Below, in pieces: positions 16,265 to 21,277 of a stretch of DNA of 21,277 bases (position 1 is its first letter; each line of letters starts with the position of its first letter). Under the pieces are notes generated by a model. The model was given only the letters and a program-made list of their open reading frames with translations. It had not been told where the DNA came from and ran no database searches. Origin of the DNA: an uncultured Slackia sp. (GTDB lineage: Bacteria; Actinomycetota; Coriobacteriia; Coriobacteriales; Eggerthellaceae); the NCBI GenBank assembly GCA_934646845.1, contig CAKUEV010000011.1:1-21277 (forward strand), in the 5' to 3' direction. The translations under genes and the position numbers were made by a program.

Positions 16265-17196
16265 TAATGGGCGGCTCCCTTCGCAAAGTACACGTCCAAA
16301 GCCCCCGGCAAAACAGCGATATCGAATTTCGTGCCATGAATAGGCTCGCCATCAATCTGGGCCGGCGGCTCGCGATCGAATTCCAACGTGAGCGATTTCG
16401 CGTCGAAGAAATCAAACGAACCGGTATGCCCCACGTGCTTTCCGTCTTTCGCGCGCGCGAACAAATACGCCGCCTTCAGCATGCTCAGCGGAGCCTTGGC
16501 CACGCAGCAATCGAGCTTGCCGTCAGTTGCATCGGCGTTCGGGCACACCCGAAAACCGCCGCCATACGTAGGGCCGACCTGCACGGCGAACAGGTGCATC
16601 GAGCCTTGCTTCGGAGCGCCGCCATCTGCAATGGCGATGAAATCGTAGGCGTCGCGATGGAACACGAGCTGGCTCGCGCCTTCTTCGACGAACAAACGCG
16701 TGCCTTCGCGACCCGTTCTGCGTCGGCGTTCGTACGTTCCCAGCGCAATGGCGGCATCGAGCCCAAACGAAAGCGTCTCCGCGAAATACTCGCCATTGCA
16801 CACGCCCACATCGGCGCTTATGCACTGCGCGGAGGAGAGCTGCGTGAGAGCTTCTTCCATAACGAACGACATGCCGAGCGTGCGAGCATAATCGTTGCCG
16901 TTGCCGCATGGAATAAGCGCGAATGCGGGGCGCTTCTCGCGAGGAATTCGCATGAGGCCCGCGAGCGTTTCATGCACGACTCCGTCGCCGCCCACGGCAA
17001 GCACGCAATCGAAGTTCGACGCCTGCGCCGCAAGCGCCGTCGCATGCCCAGCTTCGCGGGTAGTCTCAATCTGAATGCCCTCAAAAGGGGCCGCGGCCGA
17101 ACCAGCCGCATATCGCAAAAAAGCCGCGCCGCGAGCGCCGTCCCCATTTCTTGCCGCTGGATTCACAATTGCCAGCGTTTTGCCCATGCTCGTCAC
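16264..17196 (-). CDS. Diacylglycerol/lipid kinase family protein
   Basis: The 310-residue product belongs to the DagK/YegS family, soluble or peripheral ATP-dependent lipid kinases. I start at GTG 17196 because GGGGAGGT lies six bases upstream; ATG 17187 is three codons later in the same frame. The ATP-binding signature is GGDGVVHE (69-76), followed by PCGNGNDYARTLG (96-108), and a QIDGEP motif lies near the C-terminus. These three fit the catalytic fold. In the family the product phosphorylates diacylglycerol, or sometimes another lipid such as undecaprenol; the substrate is unknown here. The gene overlaps the antiporter start by one base, which suggests that lipid state and ion exchange are linked, though that is inference. 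A candidate -10 box and a leader hairpin lie upstream. Confidence 0.85.
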   Translation of the reverse strand: MTSMGKTLAIVNPAARNGDGARGAAFLRYAAGSAAAPFEGIQIETTREAGHATALAAQASNFDCVLAVGGDGVVHETLAGLMRIPREKRPAFALIPCGNGNDYARTLGMSFVMEEALTQLSSAQCISADVGVCNGEYFAETLSFGLDAAIALGTYERRRRTGREGTRLFVEEGASQLVFHRDAYDFIAIADGGAPKQGSMHLFAVQVGPTYGGGFRVCPNADATDGKLDCCVAKAPLSMLKAAYLFARAKDGKHVGHTGSFDFFDAKSLTLEFDREPPAQIDGEPIHGTKFDIAVLPGALDVYFAKGAAH

Positions 17197-17214
17197 GTGC
17201 GCACCTCCCCGAAT

Positions 17215-17230
17215 CGCCGCACATGCGGCG
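17215..17230. promoter_or_regulatory. Leader hairpin of the lipid-kinase gene
   Basis: CGCCGCA and TGCGGCG are inverted around two bases, between the candidate -10 box and the SD of the lipid-kinase gene. It may be an operator or a short leader stem. Confidence 0.3.
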
Positions 17231-17247
17231 AAATATCTTCCGGTGGC

Positions 17248-17253
17248 ATTATA
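17248..17253 (-). promoter_or_regulatory. Possible -10 box of the lipid-kinase/antiporter operon
   Basis: The minus strand reads TATAAT, 51 bases before the GTG start. No -35 hexamer at proper spacing was found. Confidence 0.4.
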
Positions 17254-17350
17254 CAGAGGAATGGAGATGTCCCGTCGTGCAAAAACACGCCGAAACACAA
17301 GAGCAACCCCACAGCACGCAGCGTCTTGGGTGGGTGTGGGATGGAAGCTC

Positions 17351-17377
17351 AAAAAAGAAAAGCCGCCCAGAGGCGGC
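17351..17377 (-). terminator. Terminator of the 82-residue gene
   Basis: On the minus strand GCCGCC-TCTG-GGCGGC is followed by TTTTCTTTTTT. It lies 24 bases past the stop of the gene at 17402. Confidence 0.8.
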
Positions 17378-17401
17378 ATGCATACGAACCGAAAGCGTTC
17401 T

Positions 17402-17650
17402 CTATCGCCCGTTGGGCGGAAGATTCAACGCAACGTTCACGGGAGGCTCGGCCATTTCCCAATTAGCGAGAAACGCATCGGCGTTGTCGTAGGGACGCGT
17501 ACAGCGCGACTCGCCATCGGTGATTTCAACCCAAAAGCCCTCGCGCCCGTATTTGCGCTCGAGCGGGTCGATTTTATATACGTGACCCGGCTCGAGGCTC
17601 AAGCCCGTGACAAGCGCGCGTTTACCGCGGTACCTCATCATGTCGCTCAT
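17402..17650 (-). CDS. Small protein of unknown function (82 residues)
   Basis: ATG 17650 is preceded by AAGGAGG at 11 bases, a somewhat long spacing; M4 or M5 are alternatives. The sequence begins MSDMMRYRGKRALVTGLSLE, then carries GHVYKIDPLERKYGREGFWV, and ends in a Pro/Asn-rich tail (PPVNVALNLPPNGR). It has no signal peptide or membrane segment. The short alternating pattern in the first 50 residues suggests a small beta-barrel, but I recognise no family. It is a stand-alone gene with its own strong terminator and a leader hairpin, between the tRNA cluster and the lipid-kinase operon. A good SD and terminator make it a likely real gene. Confidence 0.65.
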   Translation of the reverse strand: MSDMMRYRGKRALVTGLSLEPGHVYKIDPLERKYGREGFWVEITDGESRCTRPYDNADAFLANWEMAEPPVNVALNLPPNGR

Positions 17651-17674
17651 GCCTAAAACCGCCTCCTTCTATTC

Positions 17675-17692
17675 AAACCGCACACGCGGTTT
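17675..17692 (-). promoter_or_regulatory. Leader hairpin of the 82-residue gene
   Basis: AAACCGC and GCGGTTT pair around ACAC, eight bases upstream of the SD core. It could modulate translation or be an operator. Confidence 0.35.
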
Positions 17693-17785
17693 CGAAATTG
17701 ACTCAAAAACTAAGCGTCTATGATAGCGACTGCCAGCAGAAGGCGAAAGGGGGGAACGCCAATATTTAGCAGAGGGCCATCATTA

Positions 17786-17810
17786 TTCAAGAGTTTTTTA
17801 CACTCCTGAA
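17786..17810. terminator. Second hairpin downstream of the tRNA-Lys genes
   Basis: TTCAAGAGT and ACTCCTGAA pair around TTTTTAC with one wobble. It sits just beyond the main tRNA terminator and may back it up. Confidence 0.35.
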
Positions 17811-17818
17811 ATAAATGA

Positions 17819-17845
17819 AAAGACCAGGTACTTGGCCTGGTCTTT
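17819..17845 (-). terminator. Terminator of the tRNA-His/tRNA-Lys cluster
   Basis: AAAGACCAGG and CCTGGTCTTT form a perfect 10-bp stem with a 7-base loop. On the minus strand it begins 10 bases past the encoded CCA of the last tRNA-Lys and is followed by a T-rich run. Confidence 0.8.
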
Positions 17846-17852
17846 AAATTTC

Positions 17853-17959
17853 AGTGGTGGATCGTCGGGGACTCGAACCCCGGACCTTGGGATTAAGAGT
17901 CCCCTGCTCTACCAACTAAGCTAACGATCCAGAAAAGAAAGCATATGTAAAGGTTCGCG
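17853..17959 (-). repeat. 107-bp duplicated tRNA-Lys unit, downstream copy
   Basis: This block, holding tRNA-Lys and 29 bases of 5' flank, is identical to 18023-18129, a 170-bp offset. The identity stops abruptly at both ends. Confidence 0.9.
17855..17930 (-). tRNA. tRNA-Lys (anticodon CTT), copy 1
   Basis: Acceptor GGATCGT pairs with ACGATCC, the discriminator is A, and CCA is encoded. The anticodon loop CTCTTAA gives CTT, lysine. The D-loop AGTTGGTAGA and T-loop GGTTCGAGTCC are standard. The gene is identical to the copy at 18025. Confidence 0.95.
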
Positions 17960-17972
17960 CGTTTAAACGCAA
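17944..17972 (-). promoter_or_regulatory. Possible promoter of tRNA-Lys copy 1
   Basis: On the minus strand TTGCGT (17967-17972) and TACATA (17944-17949) are 17 bases apart. The -35 box lies outside the duplicated block, so copy 2 lacks it. The same -35 hexamer is used before tRNA-His. Confidence 0.4.
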
Positions 17973-18022
17973 TGTCATCTGCGGCTTAGCTTTCATTCAG
18001 CTGCAGCGACACCGAAAGTGCA

Positions 18023-18129
18023 AGTGGTGGATCGTCGGGGACTCGAACCCCGGACCTTGGGATTAAGAGTCCCCTGCTCTACCAACTAAGCTAACGATCC
18101 AGAAAAGAAAGCATATGTAAAGGTTCGCG
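18023..18129 (-). repeat. 107-bp duplicated tRNA-Lys unit, upstream copy
   Basis: Identical to 17853-17959. The 63 bases between the two copies are unrelated to the block itself. Confidence 0.9.
18025..18100 (-). tRNA. tRNA-Lys (anticodon CTT), copy 2
   Basis: Same sequence and fold as copy 1, with encoded CCA. Probably co-transcribed with tRNA-His upstream and tRNA-Lys copy 1 downstream. Confidence 0.95.
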
Positions 18130-18189
18130 GTTTCCCGCAGTCATTGTGAACGTAACTTTCATAGCCCACAATGCCTTGTGTTGAAAAAC

Positions 18190-18267
18190 TGGGGTGGGTG
18201 ATCGGATTCGAACCGACGACCTCAAGAGCCACAATCTTGCGCCCTAACCAACTAGGCCACACCCACC
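18190..18267 (-). tRNA. tRNA-His (anticodon GTG)
   Basis: The acceptor GTGGGTG pairs with CACCCAC. An extra G at -1 (18267) faces C73, the identity mark of bacterial tRNA-His, and CCA is encoded. The anticodon arm CAAGA-TTGTGGC-TCTTG gives GTG. Confidence 0.95.
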
Positions 18268-18311
18268 ATGTTTCTCACGCCGTTTGGGTAATGCCCAAGC
18301 GGCAAGCGAAT

Positions 18312-18340
18312 ACTATACAGATGTCTCCCCCACAACGCAA
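18312..18340 (-). promoter_or_regulatory. Promoter of the tRNA-His/tRNA-Lys cluster
   Basis: On the minus strand TTGCGT (18335-18340) and TATAGT (18312-18317) are exactly 17 bases apart, 44 bases before tRNA-His. Just upstream is an A/T-rich tract (18346-18363). Confidence 0.6.
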
Positions 18341-18425
18341 CCCCCTTTTTTAAAATTTTTTTAAGAGAATCGAAACCGCAGGTCAGGGCTTCGAATTCTC
18401 GAAGAACAGAAATAAGGCAAAAGAA

Positions 18426-18450
18426 AAAGCCCGTTCAAAGAACGGGCTTT
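18426..18450. terminator. Terminator hairpin, displaced copy
   Basis: AAAGCCCGTTC and GAACGGGCTTT pair around AAA. It is almost identical to the hairpin at 18614-18638 and belongs to a 55-bp block repeated 188 bases away. Confidence 0.7.
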
Positions 18451-18459
18451 GCTTTTACA

Positions 18460-18479
18460 TGGTGCCCCCGGCGGGAATC
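18460..18479 (-). pseudogene. Remnant of tRNA-Arg 3' end
   Basis: These 20 bases equal the last 20 of the intact tRNA-Arg at 18648 (CCA, discriminator, acceptor 3' strand and part of the T arm). No 5' half exists. With the adjoining terminator copy it forms a near-perfect direct repeat of 18613-18667. Confidence 0.7.
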
Positions 18480-18518
18480 CCGGTCGCGCTTCGCGCGCCC
18501 TAGCCTCTCGGGCTTACG

Positions 18519-18600
18519 CCCTCGAGCGAATTCCTAAAAACCGCCCACTGGGCGGTTTTCTTGACGGAATTCCACCTCATCGGTTCGATTCCGCCGAGGG
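18519..18600. other. Nested foldback sequence between tRNA-Arg repeats
   Basis: Three inverted pairs are nested: CCCTCG/CGAGGG (18519, 18595), GAATTCC/GGAATTC (18528, 18566) and AAAACCGCCC/GGGCGGTTTT (18537, 18550). The innermost is a terminator-like stem with A and T flanks. A TCGGTTCGATTCCG stretch near the right end resembles a T arm. No coding frame is supported in 18268-18647. Confidence 0.5.
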
Positions 18601-18613
18601 TAGACAGGAATGA

Positions 18614-18638
18614 AAAGCCCGTTCGAAGAACGGGCTTT
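18614..18638 (-). terminator. Terminator of tRNA-Arg
   Basis: AAAGCCCGTTC and GAACGGGCTTT pair perfectly around GAA, nine bases past the encoded CCA of tRNA-Arg. A T-run is present on each strand, so it may work both ways. Confidence 0.75.
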
Positions 18639-18647
18639 GCTTTTTAA

Positions 18648-18723
18648 TGGTGCCCCCGGCGGGAATCGAACCCACAACCATCGGATTAGAAGTCCGGTGC
18701 TCTATCCGTTGAGCCACGGGGGC
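18648..18723 (-). tRNA. tRNA-Arg (anticodon TCT)
   Basis: Acceptor GCCCCCG pairs with CGGGGGC, the discriminator is A, and CCA is encoded. The anticodon loop CTTCTAA gives TCT, arginine. The T-loop GGTTCGATTCC is standard. Confidence 0.95.
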
Positions 18724-18737
18724 TTGTGCAGCGTTTA

Positions 18738-18743
18738 ATTATA
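18738..18743 (-). promoter_or_regulatory. -10 box of tRNA-Arg
   Basis: The minus strand reads TATAAT, 14 bases before the mature tRNA. No clear -35 at normal spacing; rsfS ends 30 bases upstream. Confidence 0.4.
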
Positions 18744-18773
18744 TACGAAGCTGCAGCGATATCGGTTTGTTAA

Positions 18774-19166
18774 TTATTCAGCGTCTTCGCTTTTCGGCTC
18801 ATCGAGCTCGAAGTCAATCGTGGGAGCATCGTTCCACACCTCTTCAAGGCGATAGTAGTCGCGGCCTTCGGGCTGGAAGCAGTGCACCACGAAATCGCCG
18901 AAGTCAAGCAGGGCCCAGAAACCCTCGTCGGCGCCTTCGACGCCGAACGGCTTCACGCCGGCCTCTTTGACCTCGGCCTCTTCAATGGCGTCGAGCACAG
19001 CGGCAACCTGGCGGTTGTTCTGCGCGGTCACGATAACGAAGAAATCGGTCACGCTCACGAGCTCGCGAACGTCCTGAATCACGATGTCGGTAGCCTTCTT
19101 GGAATCGGCCGCCTTCGCAGCGATCATCACTTTCTCAAGGGCGGTAAGTCCTTTGTCTTTTGCCAT
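18774..19166 (-). CDS. rsfS: Ribosomal silencing factor RsfS
   Basis: The 130-residue Iojap/RsfS protein binds ribosomal protein uL14 and blocks subunit joining when nutrients are short. The family core is visible: DIVIQDVRELVSVTDFFVIV (27-46), TAQNNRQV (47-54) and GFWALLDFGDFVVHCF (82-97). After FQPEGRDYYRLEEVW the chain ends in an acidic tail (DFELDEPKSEDAE). The ATG at 19166 has AAAGGAAA about 8 bases upstream. It is last in the conserved proA-nadD-yqeK-rsfS run, 43 bases after yqeK. Confidence 0.95.
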   Translation of the reverse strand: MAKDKGLTALEKVMIAAKAADSKKATDIVIQDVRELVSVTDFFVIVTAQNNRQVAAVLDAIEEAEVKEAGVKPFGVEGADEGFWALLDFGDFVVHCFQPEGRDYYRLEEVWNDAPTIDFELDEPKSEDAE

Positions 19167-19193
19167 TCGGCATTTCCTTTCTAAGCGTTATGG

Positions 19194-19212
19194 GCATATG
19201 CCCAACGGTTTA
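19194..19212 (-). repeat. Post-stop 19-base repeat after yqeK
   Basis: On the minus strand the yqeK stop begins TAAACCGTTGGGCATATGC. The same string with one change starts at the nadD stop (20376). Here it also creates the palindrome GGGCATATGCCC. Confidence 0.6.
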
Positions 19213-20343
19213 CTGAATGGGGATAATGCGCGCGCCATTTGGCGTGCGCTCCACCTTGGGTTTCTCGGGCTGCTCGTCTACAAACGCGGCGGGCGGCTCC
19301 GCCGATGCCTGCGCAGAGGTGGCAGCTGATGCTTCATTCGTTTTCACGCCGGCTGCTTCGTCCGAATCGCAGACGCTTTCACCTTGAGACGAAGCGTTCT
19401 GCTCAGACCGCATGACGAGCTCGGGCTCGGGCTGAGACAAAGCCTCAAGTCGCGCCTTTCCGCGAGCTTCAAGCTTAGCTCGCGCCTCGGCGGCTTCTGC
19501 CTGCATTTTCGCGCGCTTCTCTTCGCGCACGCGCTCGCGCTCTTCGGCAGCCTTGCGGGCAAGCGCCATTTGCTGTTCGGCCTCGCGCGCCAACTGCTCG
19601 CGACGGGCGATTTCCGCAGCAAGCAATTGCGCTTCCGAAGCTTCGCCTCCAGCCGGCGCATCGCACGCGGCGCGTTCGGCCTCAAGGCGCTCTTTGCGCT
19701 CAACGACCAGGGAATTGTACACGTCAAGCGACGGCGGCGCCACTACCATGTCGGCCGAAAGCAGATACATGAAGTTCGCTTTATACGTGCGATAGAACAA
19801 TTCTTCCAGGCACACCTCGCCTACCGCGGCGCGCAGGCCCTCGATATCGGGGAAATCACGGCCCGGCTCAATAATGTCGGCCACGAACACCACCATGTCC
19901 AAATCGGACATTCCAACCGCGCCGCACGTGTGTCGGCTAATCGCCTGCAACACGGCATCGGAAAGCTCAGGGAACTCGTCGCGCAGCGTTGCCGCAGCCG
20001 TCCACGAATGCAGCACACCCGTCGCATGCTCGCGCACTTCCTTGTCTGCGAGCTTGAGCTTTTTCGCCTTGCGCTTGAGTTCATCGCCCGTAAGCGACTT
20101 ATCCCAATCGTGCAGAAGGCCCGCAACGGCCGCCTCGTTCTGGTCCACGCCATAGATGCGGGCCAGCTGTTCGGCGGTTTGGGAAACGCCGAGCGAATGG
20201 CGGTAGCGCGACGCTTTCACGCGCGCCTGGAGCGCCTGGCGCATCTCGTCGAAACGGTCAGGAGAAATCACGGCAACCTGCTCGCAGCTTTCCTGACGCT
20301 TCTTCATCTTCTTTTCTTTTTTCTTCGATTTGGCCTTGGCCAT
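19210..20343 (-). CDS. yqeK: YqeK-type HD-domain Ap4A hydrolase with long coiled-coil tail
   Basis: The protein has 377 residues, about 180 more than typical YqeK. ATG 20343 is chosen because AAGGGG sits 9 bases upstream; an ATG at 20361 lacks an SD. After a Lys-rich N-terminus (2-16), the HD domain spans about 30-210. It shows SRYRHSLGVS (45-54), LLHDWDK (76-82), ISRHTCGAVGMSDLD (135-149) and ADIIEPGRDFP (155-165), with metal ligands H49, H78, D79, H112, H138 and D156. YqeK proteins split diadenosine tetraphosphate symmetrically into two ADP. From 215 to about 300 the chain is a highly charged Ala/Glu/Arg helix, almost surely a coiled coil. A low-complexity Ser/Ala/Glu segment follows, ending in a basic, Pro-containing TPNGARIIPIQ. 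The gene lies between nadD and rsfS, as in many Gram-positive lineages. Confidence 0.92.
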   Translation of the reverse strand: MAKAKSKKKEKKMKKRQESCEQVAVISPDRFDEMRQALQARVKASRYRHSLGVSQTAEQLARIYGVDQNEAAVAGLLHDWDKSLTGDELKRKAKKLKLADKEVREHATGVLHSWTAAATLRDEFPELSDAVLQAISRHTCGAVGMSDLDMVVFVADIIEPGRDFPDIEGLRAAVGEVCLEELFYRTYKANFMYLLSADMVVAPPSLDVYNSLVVERKERLEAERAACDAPAGGEASEAQLLAAEIARREQLAREAEQQMALARKAAEERERVREEKRAKMQAEAAEARAKLEARGKARLEALSQPEPELVMRSEQNASSQGESVCDSDEAAGVKTNEASAATSAQASAEPPAAFVDEQPEKPKVERTPNGARIIPIQ

Positions 20344-20357
20344 ATCAATCGCCCCTT

Positions 20358-20376
20358 GCATACGCCCAACGGTTTA
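20358..20376 (-). repeat. Post-stop 19-base repeat after nadD
   Basis: The nadD stop begins TAAACCGTTGGGCGTATGC, matching the sequence at the yqeK stop at 18 of 19 bases. It ends just before the yqeK SD. Confidence 0.6.
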
Positions 20377-21090
20377 ACGCTGGTAGAGCCCGTGTGACTC
20401 GATATAGTCTGCCACAACCGCTGGCACCTCATCGCGAATGGAGCGGCGTGTGCGCACTTTTTCCCTTAAATTGGTAGAAGATACATCCATTCGAGGCATC
20501 TCTACCTGCAATATCTCGCGCGCGCCAATGATTTGGGCAAGGCGAGAAAGGCCGCGCTCGTCAAGCGCCACGTCGTCGCGCTGCGACACCACGGCGAACC
20601 TCGCGAGGCCGCCAAGCTCGCTCGCCTCGCGCCACTCCCCCAAACGCGCCGCAGCATCGGCTCCCATAAGGAAGCACAGCTCAACATGTGCAGGAAGAAT
20701 TCGACGCAGTTCACGCAGCGTATCGACCGTATAGGTTTCCCCGGCTCGGTCGATCTCCATGCGGCTTGCAGCAAAACGCACGTCGCCCTCAATGGCGGCC
20801 TGAACCATGGCAAAGCGGTCTTCCGCAGGCGTCAAGGCACGTCCATGCTTCATCCACGGGTCGCCCGCAACCACGAACAGCACGCCCGAAAGGCCCAACG
20901 ATTCGCACGCGCGGCGAGCGATCTCGAGGTGGCCATTGTGAATGGGATCGAACGTGCCCCCCATAACGCCCAAACGGCACGGATGCCCATCGGTGCCCAG
21001 CTTCGCGAGGAAGCCGCCTTCGCTCAATCGCGCGGAACAACCGCAGTCAGCGCCCAAGGGAGCACCCGCATTCAAGCTTCCATTCGCCAC
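20374..21090 (-). CDS. nadD: Nicotinate-nucleotide adenylyltransferase NadD
   Basis: NadD joins ATP and nicotinate mononucleotide to form deamido-NAD. The nucleotidyltransferase motif GTFDPIHNGH is at 45-54, and DVSSTNLRE near the C-terminus supplies the ISSTxIR-type ATP-binding motif. The start is taken as GTG 21090, one base after the proA stop, with GAGG five bases upstream. This gives 238 residues and a non-conserved N-terminal extension of about 38 residues containing C16, C18 and C38. A TTG at residue 22 is an alternative start giving a more usual length. The gene is tightly packed with proA upstream and 30 bases from yqeK downstream, so translational coupling is likely. Confidence 0.92.
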   Translation of the reverse strand: MANGSLNAGAPLGADCGCSARLSEGGFLAKLGTDGHPCRLGVMGGTFDPIHNGHLEIARRACESLGLSGVLFVVAGDPWMKHGRALTPAEDRFAMVQAAIEGDVRFAASRMEIDRAGETYTVDTLRELRRILPAHVELCFLMGADAAARLGEWREASELGGLARFAVVSQRDDVALDERGLSRLAQIIGAREILQVEMPRMDVSSTNLREKVRTRRSIRDEVPAVVADYIESHGLYQR

Positions 21091-21091
21091 G

Positions 21092-21277
21092 CTAGCCTCG
21101 CACCTGGCCCGACCCACGAAGCTGATACTTGTACGTGGTGAGCGCCTCGAGCGCGAAGGGGCCACGCACGTGCAACTTCTGCGTGGAAATGCCGATTTCG
21201 GCACCAAGTCCGAAACAGCCGCCATCGGTGAAACGGGTTGAGGCGTTTGCATACACCGCAGCGGCATCGACGCCCGC
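21092..21277 (-). CDS. proA: Gamma-glutamyl phosphate reductase, C-terminal end (partial)
   Basis: The last 61 codons of proA enter at the right edge and end with TAG at 21094-21092. The frame reads [20 protein letters not shown], then [18 protein letters not shown] and [18 protein letters not shown]. This is the highly conserved ProA C-terminus, including the NASTRFTDG and ARGP-like (VRGP) segments. ProA reduces gamma-glutamyl phosphate to the semialdehyde in proline synthesis. Its stop is one base from the nadD GTG, so the two genes are co-transcribed. Confidence 0.93.
   Translation of the reverse strand, partial: AGVDAAAVYANASTRFTDGGCFGLGAEIGISTQKLHVRGPFALEALTTYKYQLRGSGQVRG

Noticed and set aside
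14426..17466. Plus-strand frames opposite the antiporter and lipid-kinase genes
   Set aside because: Arg/His-rich shadows with no SD or domain; the minus-strand genes carry clear motifs.

Overview
The window reads as chromosomal DNA of a high-GC Actinomycetota member, most probably an Eggerthellaceae-type coriobacterium (Slackia, Eggerthella or Adlercreutzia relatives). This rests on gene content and order plus one lineage-typical pair: a twin-arginine-exported flavoprotein reductase divergently transcribed from a many-pass membrane protein that looks like the sensor half of a LuxR-type regulator. I could not run a taxonomic search. Every gene except the flavoprotein lies on the minus strand.

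Layout. 1-1261 (-): N-terminal 420 residues of the membrane regulator, running off the left edge. 1262-1533: divergent control region with an operator-like dyad and a tandem repeat. 1534-3438 (+): exported FMN/FAD reductase. 3439-3613: convergent terminators. 3614-9846 (-): recO, a threonyl-tRNA synthetase without a TGS domain, a small membrane double-zinc-ribbon protein, and valS. 9924-13551 (-): clpX, clpP and tig, the protein-folding and proteolysis cluster. 13631-13716 (-): tRNA-Leu. 13717-14185: non-coding region with a REP-like repeat in three copies. 14186-17196 (-): a CPA1-type Na+/H+ antiporter translationally coupled to a lipid-kinase-family gene. 17402-17650 (-): an 82-residue orphan. 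17855-18723 (-): a tRNA cluster (two identical Lys-CTT, His-GTG, Arg-TCT) with a duplicated tRNA-Lys unit and a duplicated tRNA-Arg 3' end. 18774-21277 (-): the conserved set proA (3' end only), nadD, yqeK, rsfS.

How the parts work together. Most of the window is housekeeping: tRNA charging (thrS, valS and four tRNA species), protein quality control (tig-clpP-clpX), recombination (recO), and NAD synthesis with ribosome silencing (nadD-yqeK-rsfS). The accessory part is the left-edge regulator/flavoprotein pair. My inference is that the membrane protein senses a small molecule and controls an extracytoplasmic reductase using it as electron acceptor. The reductase lacks the usual fumarate-binding residues by my from-memory alignment, so its substrate is unknown. 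Other points to check are the tRNA-Arg scar with its foldback insert, the REP-like repeats, and the long coiled-coil tail on YqeK.
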